The translations under genes and the position numbers were made by a program. A stretch of 64,000 nucleotides of DNA, taken from positions 3,560,001 to 3,624,000 of the forward strand of contig NC_019738.1 in assembly GCF_000317515.1 (NCBI RefSeq), in the 5' to 3' direction. Under the pieces are notes generated by a model. It had not been told where the DNA came from. It saw only the letters and a list, made by a program, of their open reading frames with translations, and did not search any database. Source of the stretch: Allocoleopsis franciscana PCC 7113 (lineage in GTDB: Bacteria; Cyanobacteriota; Cyanobacteriia; Cyanobacteriales; Coleofasciculaceae). Below, one piece after another: positions 1 to 11,093 of this stretch. The first letter of the stretch is position 1. Each line of letters begins with the position of its first letter.

Positions 1-180
1 GTGCCGTGGTTGACCGATGGAGACATCTCTATCTTTGAGAGTGGTGCCATCCTGCTCCATCTCGGCGAACGGAGTAGCAAGCTGATGCCTACCGAGCCGT
101 GCGGTCGGAGTGATATGACCCAATCCGGGTCGCCAACTATTTCGGAGAGACGACTATCTCATGAAAAAGCTATTGCTTAG
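1..180 (+). pseudogene. Glutathione S-transferase N-terminal domain fragment
   Basis: Frame 1 is open from the first base and reads like the second half of a GST thioredoxin-fold domain: a cis-proline 'VPWL', then 'GDISIFESGAILLHLGE' (the Glu-Ser pair that binds the glutathione gamma-glutamyl group) and 'KLMPTEP'. After that the frame loses family resemblance and stops at 178-180, and no alpha-helical C-terminal GST domain follows. The start lies to the left of the window. This is therefore probably a truncated remnant; an intact gene that merely continues leftward is unlikely because the break is on the 3' side. Confidence 0.6.
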
Positions 181-250
181 TACCACTGCTGTTTACATGG
201 GGCTTCTGGGACTCGGATTCATGTTGCTGCACTATCAGTTGAAACATTGA
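161..250 (+). CDS. Small single-span membrane peptide, unknown
   Basis: A 29-residue frame starts with ATG at 161, with GGAGAG about 11 bases upstream, and stops at 248-250. It has two Lys at positions 2-3 followed by a hydrophobic stretch to about residue 24 and a polar tail ending KH, so it could be one transmembrane helix or a signal peptide cut short. It overlaps the end of the GST remnant in another frame and lies 24 bases before the VOC gene. I do not recognise it. It may be the N-terminus of a deleted secreted or membrane protein. Confidence 0.3.
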   Translation: MKKLLLSTTAVYMGLLGLGFMLLHYQLKH

Positions 251-274
251 GAAGAAATGGAGAAATAGTTATCT

Positions 275-669
275 ATGGAAATTACCGCTTCAGCGATTTC
301 ACTCAACGTTGATGATGTCACCACGTCGGCTGAGTTCGTCAAGCAACATTTTGGCTTCAAGGAAGAGATGTCAGCCGAGGGTTTTGTATCACTCTCTCGA
401 CCCGATGCAGGATTTAATTTAATCTTTCTACAAACTGGGCTGAAAAGCTTTAAGCCAGCCCATCTACGCGGTCATCGAGCGGATGGCTTGCTCGTTGTTT
501 TTGTTGTGGATGACATCGATCGCGAGTATATCCGCTTGCAATCTGAAGGAGTCACAATTACAACTCCGATTGAGACAGAACCCTGGAATGAGCGATTCTT
601 CCAAGTGACCGATCCAAACGGGGTTGTGTTGCAACTGGTGCAATGGATTAGTGAGCAGGTGTCATCATA

Positions 670-670
<1 letters not shown>
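275..670 (+). CDS. VOC-superfamily (glyoxalase/bleomycin-resistance-like) protein
   Basis: This 131-residue cytoplasmic protein has the size and layout of a single-chain VOC protein. An N-terminal beta strand 'ISLNVDDVTTSAEFVKQHFGF' type motif (ending in FGF) starts the first beta-alpha-beta-beta-beta module. The second module contains 'VVFVVDDIDREYIRLQSEGV' type sequence, and the C-terminus has 'FFQVTDPNGVVLQLVQW', where the Asp-Pro-Asn-Gly turn and following strand are typical. Usual metal ligands of glyoxalase I (His/Glu) are not all obvious, so the substrate cannot be stated. A GGAGA lies 11 bases before the ATG. The dihydrofolate-reductase-like remnant begins at its stop codon, suggesting a former operon. 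Confidence 0.85.
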
Positions 671-3572
<2,902 letters not shown>

Positions 3573-3593
3573 TGGGGAAGCAGATGGTTCCTG

Positions 3594-3740
3594 TCATCGG
3601 TATCCAGTCACATCAGCCGGTTTCCCAGCTTCCTGGACTTCCCAAATGTAGCGAAACGCATCGGGTTGAGAACCATCCAGGTCGGTAAAACCATACACTT
3701 TCGCCAACTGACCACTGTAGTGCGATCGCAAAGGCAATGC
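3594..3740 (-). pseudogene. Short-chain dehydrogenase C-terminal remnant
   Basis: On the minus strand a frame reads 'LAKVYGFTDLDGSQPDAFRY' and then 'EVQEAGKPADVTGYR' before a stop at 3594-3596. This looks like the C-terminal 45 residues of a cyanobacterial SDR-type oxidoreductase. There is no Rossmann fold, start codon or catalytic Tyr-x-x-x-Lys upstream: beyond about 3740 the sequence is non-coding. It is a 3' fragment left behind the convergent phosphotransferase gene. Confidence 0.5.
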
Positions 3741-3834
3741 AGAAGCGGTTAGCTACCCAGGTATGAGAAGTTGCGTAAGCTGTTCAGCATTTAAATCACT
3801 TATTTGGATTTGCTATACCCATCAAAATGATACG

Positions 3835-3931
3835 TATTAAGCTGTCGCGCATTTAACTTGCATTTTTTGTCCGCTAGAGTCCTTATGGTGAGGCATTCCA
3901 GCAGGAAAAGTAAATAATCGACAGCTTAATA
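3835..3931. repeat. 97-bp element with 13-bp perfect inverted ends
   Basis: TATTAAGCTGTCG at 3835-3847 is matched by its exact reverse complement CGACAGCTTAATA at 3919-3931. The 71 bases between contain no gene. The arrangement suggests a small non-autonomous transposon (MITE) or the excised ends of one. No clear target duplication was seen. The rest of the 3741-3961 interval shows no coding potential. Confidence 0.5.
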
Positions 3932-3961
3932 TCACAAATAATCAGATCTGGGTGAAATTCT

Positions 3962-4168
3962 TTATTTAGATTCTTGTTGATACAAAAGTAATTCACGAGA
4001 TTCTTGCTTAACTAGACCATTCATAGCTGCTAGTTGCAAGTCCATGAAAGCCCTCAAATCCTCTGTGGAATACTTACTTCTGAGCAGCCAGCGCAGTTGC
4101 TCTTCTGCGGTAACACTAAGGTGACCTGCGGCTAGAGCCTCCTGGACTAAATCGCGGATTGAAGTCAT
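3962..4168 (-). CDS. Conserved small cyanobacterial protein, unknown
   Basis: This is a 68-residue soluble protein beginning 'MTSIRDLVQEALAAGHLSV' and rich in predicted helix, with 'QLRWLLRSKYSTEDLRAFMDLQ' type sequence in the middle. Small helical cyanobacterial proteins of this type commonly lie near signalling or ComFB genes. AGGA lies 8 bases upstream of the ATG. It is followed at some distance by the ComFB gene, also on the minus strand. No catalytic motif is visible and I assign no function. Confidence 0.7.
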   Translation of the reverse strand: MTSIRDLVQEALAAGHLSVTAEEQLRWLLRSKYSTEDLRAFMDLQLAAMNGLVKQESRELLLYQQESK

Positions 4169-4429
4169 AGATTTTTTTCCTAATCAATGCAGTAGGAAAA
4201 AGTATTTCAAGAGACTACTTCTGATGAGATTTCCTAAAAAAATCAGCTTTCATCACTCAGTAACCAGAGTTATCTCTCTGAACTTTGTCCCTAGACAATA
4301 AATCTATTAAAAACTTGGGTTTGAATGGAGAAGCACTACTGTAAAGTAGAAGCCGTTAGCAACGCGAGGCGTAAGTTTATGCTAGGATGGCAAGCTTTCT
4401 ACTTCAGAGTTAGGGGTGAATTTAATCCC

Positions 4430-4783
4430 TTAACCAACTAGAGAAGAGGTAGTAGGATTGACACTAACTGTTTGAGGCATATAACAGTTACTCCTGTTAT
4501 AGACGTGCAGGACATCACGGATTCCTAGATGAATCCAATGTTCTATATTGAGTAGTCGTTCACTTGAGTAGTGAGGTAATAGTGTTGGATTTAAGGAAGA
4601 CTGCGTTTCTTCTATTACAGTATATGTATTGGGAACACGGCTCAGAACATAAGCAATTAAATCTTGGCGTAATCCAGCAGCAGAAAAGACTTGTTGATAG
4701 GGATGCGCTGGATAAGTTTCCAAAATATTTTCAATTTCCTCAGTGACTACAGGTAAGGTAAGGTTGACAAGTTGTTTGCTCAT
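4430..4783 (-). CDS. comFB: ComFB-domain protein (cyclic-dinucleotide-binding family)
   Basis: This 117-residue protein begins 'MSKQLVNLTLPVVTEEIENI' and continues with 'LETYPAHPYQQVFSAAGLRQ' and 'LIAYVLSRVPNTYTVIEE', the pattern of the late-competence ComFB domain. The domain covers roughly residues 1-95 and is followed by a short Ser/Thr-rich tail. In cyanobacteria proteins of this family have been reported to bind c-di-GMP/c-di-AMP and to influence motility, competence and cell size; that is family knowledge, not visible here. A copy of the TTCCTCA direct repeat lies about 144 bases upstream, like those before the neighbouring response regulators. This suggests co-regulation with the phytochrome/response-regulator island. 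Confidence 0.8.
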   Translation of the reverse strand: MSKQLVNLTLPVVTEEIENILETYPAHPYQQVFSAAGLRQDLIAYVLSRVPNTYTVIEETQSSLNPTLLPHYSSERLLNIEHWIHLGIRDVLHVYNRSNCYMPQTVSVNPTTSSLVG

Positions 4784-4926
4784 TTTTCACTCCTTACAAA
4801 TTCTTGAAACTGCAACAATCTAACGAAACTACAGCCATTTGAGAAAATGCTAGGCGATATCAGGTTGTACGTGAATCAGATTCACTTCTTTTTTGACTGC
4901 AACACTTGAAAGATTAGAAAACAATT

Positions 4927-4945
4927 TTGAGGAAATCTTGAGGAA
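4927..4945 (-). promoter_or_regulatory. TTCCTCA direct repeat, copy 1 (before comFB)
   Basis: Read on the minus strand this is TTCCTCAAGATTTCCTCAA: two TTCCTCA heptamers with an 11-base period. It lies about 144 bases upstream of the comFB ATG. Flanking sequence (ATTGTTTTCTAATCTTTCAAG) resembles that beside copy 5. Direct repeats with an 11-base period are typical of OmpR/PhoB-class binding sites. Confidence 0.5.
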
Positions 4946-5081
4946 GAAAAACTTTCTTCCATTTTTTTGTTAAGAATTGTTTGTAAAGAAATACCAAAAA
5001 TCTCAACCCTAGATAAGGCAATAGGTATGAGCTTTTGCTGGAGAGCAAAGAGTCTGTTCTTTTGAAATATCTAAAACGGTA

Positions 5082-5486
5082 TTAGTACTGAATTTCCACC
5101 TTCCAGCCGAGAGCGTTGGCGATTTGGGGAACCAGGGTGAGAGAATTGAAGGGTTTAGCGATCGCACCTTGAACTCCTAACTCATGAAACCGTTGGGGTT
5201 CAGTTAAACTTAGCCTTGCCGTTAAAAACACGACTGGGATTGACCCAGTTACAGGATTGGCTTTTAGTTGTTGCAATAGAGCCAGACCATCCATTTCCGG
5301 CATCATCACATCAAGTAGAATGGCATCAGGCTTCTCAGAAGCTGCCTTAACTAAACCCTCTTGACCCGACGCCGCTAGTAACACATTCCAACCCCCTAGT
5401 GCTTCCAGGCAAGCTTTCACAACCTGTCGGACGTGGAGTTCGTCATCAATAAATAAAATTCGTTTTGTAGCTATAGCTGTTTCCAT
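5082..5486 (-). CDS. Single-domain response regulator (CheY-like)
   Basis: This receiver of about 134 residues starts at the ATG of 'METAIATKRILFIDDELHVR'. An in-frame GTG nine codons upstream is possible, but the conserved fold begins at KRILFIDDE. The acidic pair is DD after ILFI, the phospho-acceptor Asp is in 'DAILLDVMMPEMDG', the Thr switch is in 'VVFLTAR' and the Lys in 'AIAKPFNSL'. There is no output domain, so it probably acts through protein contacts or a phosphorelay. It belongs to the same sub-family as the receivers at 5775 and 12764, all sharing 'LGGW/LAGW' and the ending '.ALGW'. A TTCCTCA repeat lies about 250 bases upstream. Confidence 0.9.
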   Translation of the reverse strand: METAIATKRILFIDDELHVRQVVKACLEALGGWNVLLAASGQEGLVKAASEKPDAILLDVMMPEMDGLALLQQLKANPVTGSIPVVFLTARLSLTEPQRFHELGVQGAIAKPFNSLTLVPQIANALGWKVEIQY

Positions 5487-5732
5487 TACTTCTGCTTTAC
5501 CCTTCTGTATCACTGGAGAGATATCGGACTAAAATACAATCACCTCCAAGCTTGGCGGCACTCATCAATAGGGTGTTCTAGAAGCAGGAACCCTCTCATA
5601 AATGTTGACCATACAGCTTGACTCTACCTACCGACGCAACCCGCAGCTTCTGGAAGGTCATCGTTAGAAATGAAACTATAAATATAAAATGACTGAAGTG
5701 GTTTTACCTCACCCTCAAGTTAAATCAACAAA

Positions 5733-5751
5733 TTGAGGAAATTTTGAGGAA
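5733..5751 (-). promoter_or_regulatory. TTCCTCA direct repeat, copy 2 (before receiver gene)
   Basis: The minus strand reads TTCCTCAAAATTTCCTCAA, two heptamers with an 11-base period, between the receiver at 5775-6149 and the receiver ending at 5082. It is upstream of the latter by about 250 bases. Confidence 0.5.
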
Positions 5752-5774
5752 AGGGGATATCACTTACCTACCAC

Positions 5775-6149
5775 CTACCACCCCAGCATGGAAGCCACTT
5801 GCTCTGCCAATGTCAAAGGGTCAAACGGTTTCGCAATCACTCCAGCGACGCCGAGTTTCGCAAATTGGGCTATATCAGTGGACTGCACCTTAGCGGTGAA
5901 TAAAATGACTGGAATCGCTTGAGTCGTTGAATCATTTTGTAACTTCTCAAACAGCGTAAGCCCGTCCATGTCAGGCATCATTACGTCTAGTAAGATGGCA
6001 TCAAGCTGTTGAGTTTGGGCGATAGCCAGTCCTTCTTTACCTGATAAAGCAGTCAGCGTCTCCCAACCCCCTAAGTTTTCCAGACAAGCCTGAATCACGG
6101 TACAGAGATTTATTTCATCATCAATCACCAGAATGCGCTTTTCTGGCAT
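5775..6149 (-). CDS. Single-domain response regulator downstream of phytochrome kinase
   Basis: A 124-residue receiver starting at 'MPEKRILVIDDEINLC'. A longer frame reaches back into the kinase gene, but the conserved fold starts here; another ATG at 6194 is possible and would also avoid overlap with the kinase stop at 6202. The phospho-acceptor Asp is in 'DAILLDVMMPDMDG', the Thr in 'VILFTAK' and the Lys in 'GVIAKPFDPLT'. It is the last gene of a unit with the bacteriophytochrome kinase, with about 50 bases or less between them. It is therefore the probable direct phosphorylation partner of that kinase, as in many cyanobacterial phytochrome-response regulator pairs. Confidence 0.88.
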   Translation of the reverse strand: MPEKRILVIDDEINLCTVIQACLENLGGWETLTALSGKEGLAIAQTQQLDAILLDVMMPDMDGLTLFEKLQNDSTTQAIPVILFTAKVQSTDIAQFAKLGVAGVIAKPFDPLTLAEQVASMLGW

Positions 6150-6201
6150 TAGCAGTAATTGTAGTTGAGGATGTATAACTTGAAATTCTACCATTGCACG
6201 G

Positions 6202-9200
6202 CTAATCGAGTGGTTTTGGCAAAGTGAAATAGAAGTTACTGCCCTCTCCGACCACACTTTCCACCCAAATTTTGCCGCCATGCTGTTGTACGATGCTTTT
6301 ACAGATGGCTAAACCCAGACCTGTTCCCCCTTTTTGGCGGGAGTCAGAAGCATCCACCTGTTGAAACCGTCCAAAGATAGTGTTTAACTTATCGGCAGGA
6401 ATACCGCGCCCTTGGTCTTTCACTTGAAATAAAACCTGGTCGGCTTGGTCTTGAACACTCAGCGTAACCGTACTCTGTGGGGGTGAAAATTTAATCGCAT
6501 TACTGACCAGATTAACGAGAGTTTGAAGAATGCGATCGCGATCTGCCCAGACTTGAACAGAAGTCGGTTCAACACATAACATAATGTTGCCTTCTACTGC
6601 CAACGATTGCACCGTTTCAACCGACTGTTGCAGGAGTGTCGCTGCATCGCACCACTGCTTGACGAGATTGACTTTATGTGATTCGAGTCGCTCTAAATCG
6701 AGAATGTCATTAACCAAACGCACTAAGCGTTCGGTATCATGAGCGGCGATGTCTAACATCTGTTGAGCAGATTCTGGCTTATGTTTAAAGACTCCGGCAG
6801 CGAGTAACCCCAGAGAACCACGAATGGAGGAAAGGGGCGTTCGCAGTTCGTGACTGACAATCGAGATAAACTCGTTTTTCATCTGTTCAATGGCTCGACG
6901 TTCAGTGACATCTTCCACTGTTCCCACATGACCCATTAATTGGCTGCTAGCGCTAAACAAGGGAGATGTTCTCATCTGAGCAAAACGAATGGTTCCATCT
7001 TGATGGATATAGCGAACCTCAGCTGAGAATTCCTGTTGTTCAGATAGGGTTTGTGACCACTGCTCTATTAACCACTCTCGGTCTTCTGGGTGAACGAACT
7101 TTAACCAACCCTCTCCCAACGCCTCTTCAAACGTGTAGCCACAGATAACCTGACAGCGTGGATTGGTATAAGTACAGCGCCCCTGTGCATCCATGCGGAA
7201 GATACCGACCGGTGAATTCTCACTTAAAGAGCGGAATTCGGCTTCACTCTGCCGCAATGCTGCCGCCATCTGCTGACGTTCCCTCAGTTCGTCCTGAAGT
7301 TGTTGGTAGAGTTCCGATTGCTGAGTTGCGATCGCCATTTGATTGGCTAATGAGACCAGCAACTCGATTTCCCAAGGTTGCCACTCTCTGGGTTGAGAAC
7401 ACTGATGGGCAATCAGCAATCCCCAAAGGGTGTCTTGTTGGATAATCGGAACGACTACCTTCGCCCTGACTTGAATCTGTTTCAGACAGTTCGCCAGACA
7501 GGGCGAGACTTCCTCGTGATCGAGGTCAGTGAGGGTGTAGATTCGTCCCTCAGCATAGCGCTGGCGATATTCTTCGGGAAAAGTCTCTGTGGGTAAGGGG
7601 ATGTCTAAAACCTTGATGCATCCCGGCGCAACAGCTTCGGCGATGACTCTGCCAGCACCATTAGACCAAACTCGGTAGACCAAAACCCGATCCGCCCAGA
7701 GCAATTTTTGCACTTCGGTAACGGTGGTATCGAGGATTTCTTGCAAGTCTAGGGACTGGCGAATTTGTTGAGCGATCGCCATCATCAACCGTTCTCGTTC
7801 CATTTGCTGTTGTAAGGCAGCTTGAGAGCGTTCTAACTCCTGAGTTCGCTCTCTAACTCGAATTTCTAATTCCTCATTAAGGTGCTGTAAAAAGGCTTCG
7901 GTTTGTTTGCGTTGAGTGATGTCTACGGAAACGCCAATAATGCCAATCAACTCCCCTTGCTCATCGTGAATCGGAGAGTCAATCACTAGGACTGGAAAAG
8001 TAGTGCCATCCCGTCGCTGTACCCAAAATTCTCCCGACCAACTTTCCCCAGCTTGCAAGCGAACCATAATTTCTACAGCTTGCTCTTGGGTAGTTGAGGC
8101 GGGTGTTACGTCTACAATTGAGCGACCCAATACTTCTGTTACCCTCCAGCCATAGAGAACTTCTGCATAGCGATTCCAGTAAATGATGTTGCCTGCTAAA
8201 TCTGTAGCAATGACCGATTGTTCTACGGCATCCAGCAACCCAGCTTGAAAGCGGATTTGTTGCTCAGCCTGTTGTCGTGCTTGTTCAAGTTGCTTGGCTT
8301 GGGTAATATCGATAGCCGTTCCCAAGATTTGTTGGGGTAAACCTTCAGCCGTTCTAGAAAAGACAACATCCCAAGTGTGAAACCAGCGCCACTCCCCATC
8401 TGCATTTTTCATGCGAAACTCATTTTCCAGGACTTCACCATCCTTTGCTGTAGCACATCGTTCTGGGAGTTCATTAAGCTGACGAAAATCATCTGGGTGC
8501 AGCACGTCTGCAAAAAATGCTGACCCTAAGTGTTGGATTTCTTCGGAGGGACAACCAAAAAATCGGCTGCCAAAACGATTAAGGTAGACATTACGCTGTT
8601 GCACGATATCCATGATGTAGATCAAATTTGGAGCGGTATCGGCAATCTGTTGAATGAAGCGCTGACTTTCTTGTAGAGCAATCTCGGTGAGTTTACGTTC
8701 TGTAATATCTCGCTGCACGGCAACCCAATGCGTATACCAGCCTTTTTCATCTGCAACAGGCACGATACTCAGTTCCACCCAAAATTGGGAGCCATCTTTG
8801 CGATAATTAATCAGCTCAACCTGGCTAAGTTGCCAAGTTTGCAAGGCTGTACGAATGCGATTTAAAACTGTTCGGTCTGTTTTTTCACCTTGCAAGATAC
8901 GCGGTGTCTTGCCTAAAACGTCCTCTAGGGTATAACCCGTCATGCGGGTAAAGGCAGGATTGACGTAAACAATTCGGGGGCCGGGTTCGTCAATGGGTTC
9001 TGCCTCGGTAATCACTACGGCATCATTCGTCGTGATGACAACGGATTCCAAGAGGCGCAGTTGTGCAACTCTTGCAATGCGATCGCTAATTTCCCGCACC
9101 GTTCCCAGCATCCGTACCGCGTTACCATCGGCATCATAGAAAAATTTTCCCTTCCCCTCAATCCAGTGGATGCTACCATCTGCCCAAACTACTCGGAATT

Positions 9201-10986
9201 GGTGATGATAATCCTGCCCTTCAAGGCGTGCCTGTTCTACGGCTAAAGCGATCGCTTCTCGGTCTTCTGGATAAACGCAGGCTTCAAACGCTTCATAAGT
9301 CCCCTCAAACGTTCCCGGTTCCAATCCAAATAACTGTTCGTGACCGCTTGACCAAGTAATCTGATTCGTCAGTAAATCCCAATCCCAAATTCCCATTTGG
9401 GCAGCGGACAAGGCTAGCGTGAGTTGCTGATTGACTTTAGAAAGTTCATCAGCCTTACGTAACGCAATCCCGACAATCGCGCTTCTGAGTTCTAAAGCAA
9501 TTTCAATTTCACACGACTTCCAAGGTAAAGACTTCAACCGAACCGTTTCTTGCCACAGCTCAAACGATTTGCGAGGCGTTATACGTAAAGTTCCATCTTG
9601 TTCAACTTCAACGGGTTTATTAGGATTGCCTGCCCAGTTTACGGTTTGAATGACTTCAGGACGAAACCACAAAACATAATACTTTTGAATCTTAGATATA
9701 GAAAGTGCCAGCAGCCCACTACCAACTTCCTTGAATTTCTCTGCGGTTGGATATAGTTTAGGTAAAGAATCTGTATAAAAAATATTTTGATTAATGGTTT
9801 TAGTTAACCAATTTATTAACTCTTGAATGTCGGTTAACTTAGGGGTCTGACCAATGAGGGTTAAATTTTCACTAGTACAGATGGCTACCCCTTGAGCGCC
9901 TACCAAGTCTAGTAAATTAGTTCTCTCCTTCAGTAATCCGTCTACAAAACTCTCTTCTTGGGAGATTGCTTCGACAAATTTAGACTGAATCGAGTTTAAT
10001 TTTATTCGGTAATCCAATTTCTCATTGTCTGCTTTAGAAGTCAATTCTAAAGCCATGACTTTTCCTAACAGTTCGCAAGCAGTACGTACCTCATAGGAAA
10101 TATACTTCGCTGAGTGATGATGACAAGCAATTAATCCCCAGAGTTTTTGGTTCCGAATTAACGAGATTGACATCGAAGCCCTAACACCCATATTTTTGAG
10201 ATAGTCAATATGTATGGGAGAAACGCTTCTTAAAACACTGAAACTGAGATCGAGGGGCTGATTGGTAGCTGGATTATCAACAGGAAATAGTTCTACAGGT
10301 TGGTAATTCACATCAGGAATTAACCGCAGTAAATTAAGCGCATATAAATGCCTTGCTTGCCGGGGAATGTCTGAAGCTGGATAGTGTAAGCCAAGATAAG
10401 GACTCAATCCCTCTAACTTATCTTCGGCTATGACTGTACCCGCATCTTGGGCGTCGAATTGATACACCATCACTCGGTCAAACCCCGTGAGTTTTCGCAC
10501 TTCCTTGACAATCGCTTGACATAGCTCGTTCAAGGTGAGTGTTTTTTGGATTTTGGTAATGGGTGCTTGAAGTAAATGATAGAAACTAAAAAAATTACTA
10601 AATTCTTTTGAGGTAACGGGTTCTAATTCAAGAATTAGCATTCCATCAGAACGATGGAGAATGCCATCAAAGAACAACTCTCCTTTCTGAGTATTGATGG
10701 ATAAATTGATAGGATTAATACTTTCAAATTTTTCAGTTAATTGTTTCTCAATCGAATGAACTAGGTATGAGTTGAGGAAGTCTTTGAAGTTCTTCCCCAA
10801 AATTTCATGAGGGTGAATACCGAGAAGATTAAAAGTATTGTTGCTAACTTGTAATATTTTTAGCTGAGGTTCTTGTAAGACAAAAAGAATTCCATGCGGC
10901 TGAATCAAGCCAGGAAGGTGAATCGGCTCTTTGTCACAGTTGGTTAGATCGACCGATTGTGACAATAACAAATCATTGTGATTCAT
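6202..10986 (-). CDS. Bacteriophytochrome multi-sensor histidine kinase
   Basis: A 1594-residue cytoplasmic light sensor kinase. Domains in order (approximate): N-terminal PAS with Cys17 in 'NCDKEPIHLPG', the biliverdin-attachment site of bacteriophytochromes; GAF (145-325) with 'PASDIPRQAR'; PHY (340-515) with the tongue motif 'PRKSF'; four PAS domains (525-1035); a second GAF of the cyanobacteriochrome-related kind (1075-1245); one more PAS (1250-1365); HisKA with 'IVSHELRTPL'; and HATPase with 'NLVSNAIKFSP', 'DQGRGI' and 'GGTGLGLAI'. The GAF position that carries Cys in plant-type and Cph1 phytochromes is Ile ('SPIHIDYL'), so linkage should be through Cys17. One PAS has the LOV-like 'RILQGEKTDR' but lacks the flavin-adduct Cys. 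The second GAF retains Cys in 'SPCLANCL'. It is followed by a receiver gene. Confidence 0.95.
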   Translation of the reverse strand: MNHNDLLLSQSVDLTNCDKEPIHLPGLIQPHGILFVLQEPQLKILQVSNNTFNLLGIHPHEILGKNFKDFLNSYLVHSIEKQLTEKFESINPINLSINTQKGELFFDGILHRSDGMLILELEPVTSKEFSNFFSFYHLLQAPITKIQKTLTLNELCQAIVKEVRKLTGFDRVMVYQFDAQDAGTVIAEDKLEGLSPYLGLHYPASDIPRQARHLYALNLLRLIPDVNYQPVELFPVDNPATNQPLDLSFSVLRSVSPIHIDYLKNMGVRASMSISLIRNQKLWGLIACHHHSAKYISYEVRTACELLGKVMALELTSKADNEKLDYRIKLNSIQSKFVEAISQEESFVDGLLKERTNLLDLVGAQGVAICTSENLTLIGQTPKLTDIQELINWLTKTINQNIFYTDSLPKLYPTAEKFKEVGSGLLALSISKIQKYYVLWFRPEVIQTVNWAGNPNKPVEVEQDGTLRITPRKSFELWQETVRLKSLPWKSCEIEIALELRSAIVGIALRKADELSKVNQQLTLALSAAQMGIWDWDLLTNQITWSSGHEQLFGLEPGTFEGTYEAFEACVYPEDREAIALAVEQARLEGQDYHHQFRVVWADGSIHWIEGKGKFFYDADGNAVRMLGTVREISDRIARVAQLRLLESVVITTNDAVVITEAEPIDEPGPRIVYVNPAFTRMTGYTLEDVLGKTPRILQGEKTDRTVLNRIRTALQTWQLSQVELINYRKDGSQFWVELSIVPVADEKGWYTHWVAVQRDITERKLTEIALQESQRFIQQIADTAPNLIYIMDIVQQRNVYLNRFGSRFFGCPSEEIQHLGSAFFADVLHPDDFRQLNELPERCATAKDGEVLENEFRMKNADGEWRWFHTWDVVFSRTAEGLPQQILGTAIDITQAKQLEQARQQAEQQIRFQAGLLDAVEQSVIATDLAGNIIYWNRYAEVLYGWRVTEVLGRSIVDVTPASTTQEQAVEIMVRLQAGESWSGEFWVQRRDGTTFPVLVIDSPIHDEQGELIGIIGVSVDITQRKQTEAFLQHLNEELEIRVRERTQELERSQAALQQQMERERLMMAIAQQIRQSLDLQEILDTTVTEVQKLLWADRVLVYRVWSNGAGRVIAEAVAPGCIKVLDIPLPTETFPEEYRQRYAEGRIYTLTDLDHEEVSPCLANCLKQIQVRAKVVVPIIQQDTLWGLLIAHQCSQPREWQPWEIELLVSLANQMAIATQQSELYQQLQDELRERQQMAAALRQSEAEFRSLSENSPVGIFRMDAQGRCTYTNPRCQVICGYTFEEALGEGWLKFVHPEDREWLIEQWSQTLSEQQEFSAEVRYIHQDGTIRFAQMRTSPLFSASSQLMGHVGTVEDVTERRAIEQMKNEFISIVSHELRTPLSSIRGSLGLLAAGVFKHKPESAQQMLDIAAHDTERLVRLVNDILDLERLESHKVNLVKQWCDAATLLQQSVETVQSLAVEGNIMLCVEPTSVQVWADRDRILQTLVNLVSNAIKFSPPQSTVTLSVQDQADQVLFQVKDQGRGIPADKLNTIFGRFQQVDASDSRQKGGTGLGLAICKSIVQQHGGKIWVESVVGEGSNFYFTLPKPLD

Positions 10987-11042
10987 CGTAGATTCTATTT
11001 TTTTGACTTTGTATGTATAGCAGTTCTAAATGAAGAGGAAAT

Positions 11043-11066
11043 CCCCGGCTTCTCCGAGAAATCGGG
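11043..11066. repeat. Short near-palindrome (possible terminator)
   Basis: CCCCGGCTTCTCCGAGAAATCGGGG-like sequence folds with CCCC/GGGG and TTCTC/GAGAA arms. It lies just past the stop of the GAF histidine kinase (minus strand) and before the phytochrome gene. No strong T-run follows on the minus strand, and similar hairpins are scattered in cyanobacterial genomes, so it may be a repeat rather than a dedicated terminator. Confidence 0.35.
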
Positions 11067-11093
11067 GAGCTGAACCTCGAACCTCTATAGAAT

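Noticed and set aside
4326-4415. Terminator-like hairpin between the two small genes (GTAGAAG/CTTTCTAC)
   Set aside because: Arms are imperfect with a long loop and no T-run; not enough to call a terminator.
8700-9060. LOV photoreceptor domain in the phytochrome kinase
   Set aside because: The PAS contains 'RILQGEKTDR' but the adduct-forming Cys of the NCRFLQ motif is replaced (KTPRILQ), so blue-light flavin chemistry is not expected.
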